DNA from: Scatonaster sp045598705
GTDB lineage: Bacteria; Bacillota; Clostridia; Saccharofermentanales; Saccharofermentanaceae
Assembly: GCA_045598705.1 (NCBI GenBank)
Contig: JAZLMM010000016.1
Coordinates: forward strand, 1 to 32,682
Direction: 5' to 3'
Length of the DNA stretch: 32,682 bases
The notes beneath the pieces are model-generated. The model made no database searches. It was not told the origin of the DNA and worked only from the letters and a program-made list of their open reading frames with translations. Shown here one piece after another: positions 32,465-32,682 of the stretch; position 1 is the first letter of the stretch; every line of letters begins with the position of its first letter. The position numbers and the translations under genes are program-made.

Positions 32465-32682
32465 ATGTCAGAACTGAAGGACGTAATAACTGCATATCGT
32501 AAGCTTCCGTTAGGAGACCGTGTCGTGTTCTATTCCACGGCATCGAACGATGTCGATGTGCGGGAAGAAACCGTCCAGGACTTCCTTATCGAAACAAGGA
32601 TGGGCGAAAGCCTCTCCTGCCTCTATTGCAAAGGCGACCATGTAGTCAGGAACGGGAAACGGAAAGACGGCACCCAGCGCTT
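32465..32682 (+). CDS. IS1595-like transposase, N-terminal part (cut by window edge)
   Basis: Seventy-two codons are visible before the window ends. After about 50 residues of helical N-terminus comes a CxxC zinc-ribbon start, CLYCKGDHVVRNGKRKDGTQR, the N-terminal half of the zinc ribbon found in IS1595-type transposases. The catalytic DDE part lies beyond the window. TGGAG precedes the ATG by 8 nt. The left inverted repeat of the element was not identified; it should lie between 32378 and 32465. Codons are richer in G and C than in the neighbouring lipoprotein gene, which fits recent arrival. Confidence 0.75.
   Translation, partial: MSELKDVITAYRKLPLGDRVVFYSTASNDVDVREETVQDFLIETRMGESLSCLYCKGDHVVRNGKRKDGTQR

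Overview
The window looks like a chromosome segment of a strictly anaerobic member of the Bacillota, probably class Clostridia. The pointers are strong AGGAGG-type ribosome binding sites, an oxygen-sensitive class III ribonucleotide reductase with its radical-SAM activase, YesM/YesN-type two-component regulation of a sugar transporter, PadR/HAAS/DUF4097 genes and PrsW. The genus cannot be named from the sequence alone. Most genes lie on the + strand; only a MATE pump and a GntR/LacI-type regulator are on the - strand.

Region 1 (1-6207), envelope-response cassette. An 82-bp tandem repeat built from TTGACTTT half-sites opens the window. Then come padR, a HAAS/DUF1700 membrane protein and a DUF4097 repeat protein, behind a consensus promoter with a palindrome in its core. 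After a structured 323-bp gap come a two-unit FtsX/MacB-type ABC permease and its ATPase.

Region 2 (6208-16589), mixed loci. A small membrane protein is coupled to a PrsW protease. Next are a membrane-anchored PI-PLC-like protein and a convergent MATE pump. A probable operon follows: an SGNH hydrolase, a short FMN-dependent alpha-hydroxy-acid-oxidase-like protein, and a fusion of a sugar-isomerase-like TIM barrel to a cysteine-rich DUF3795 domain. A DUF2130 coiled-coil protein and a lipoprotein end the region.

Region 3 (16630-27174), sugar sensing and uptake. A YesN-type regulator, a YesM-type histidine kinase and a YtfQ-like lipoprotein binding protein overlap as one unit. A convergent GntR/LacI-type regulator follows. 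Then comes a complete YtfQ-YtfR-YtfT-YjfF-type (galactofuranose-family) ABC importer. Two 18-bp direct repeats exactly 21 bp apart precede the importer and fit an AraC-family response-regulator site. A stem-loop separates the binding-protein gene from the transporter genes, and a strong hairpin ends the operon.

Region 4 (27175-31559), anaerobic deoxynucleotide synthesis. An activase gene has an extended -10 only 7 nt before its ATG, so its mRNA may be leaderless. nrdD is preceded by two NrdR boxes 31 bp apart and by a small terminator-like hairpin in its leader. NrdD carries a C-terminal glutaredoxin/NrdH-like domain (CPKC), and a TrxB-like flavoprotein gene starts 2 nt after it. That flavoprotein lacks the usual NADPH-phosphate motif. 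Together they look like a self-contained, redoxin-driven class III reductase whose electrons may come from a donor other than NADPH. This is the most distinctive system in the window.

Region 5 (31560-32682) holds one lipoprotein gene and the 5' end of an IS1595-like transposase cut by the window edge.
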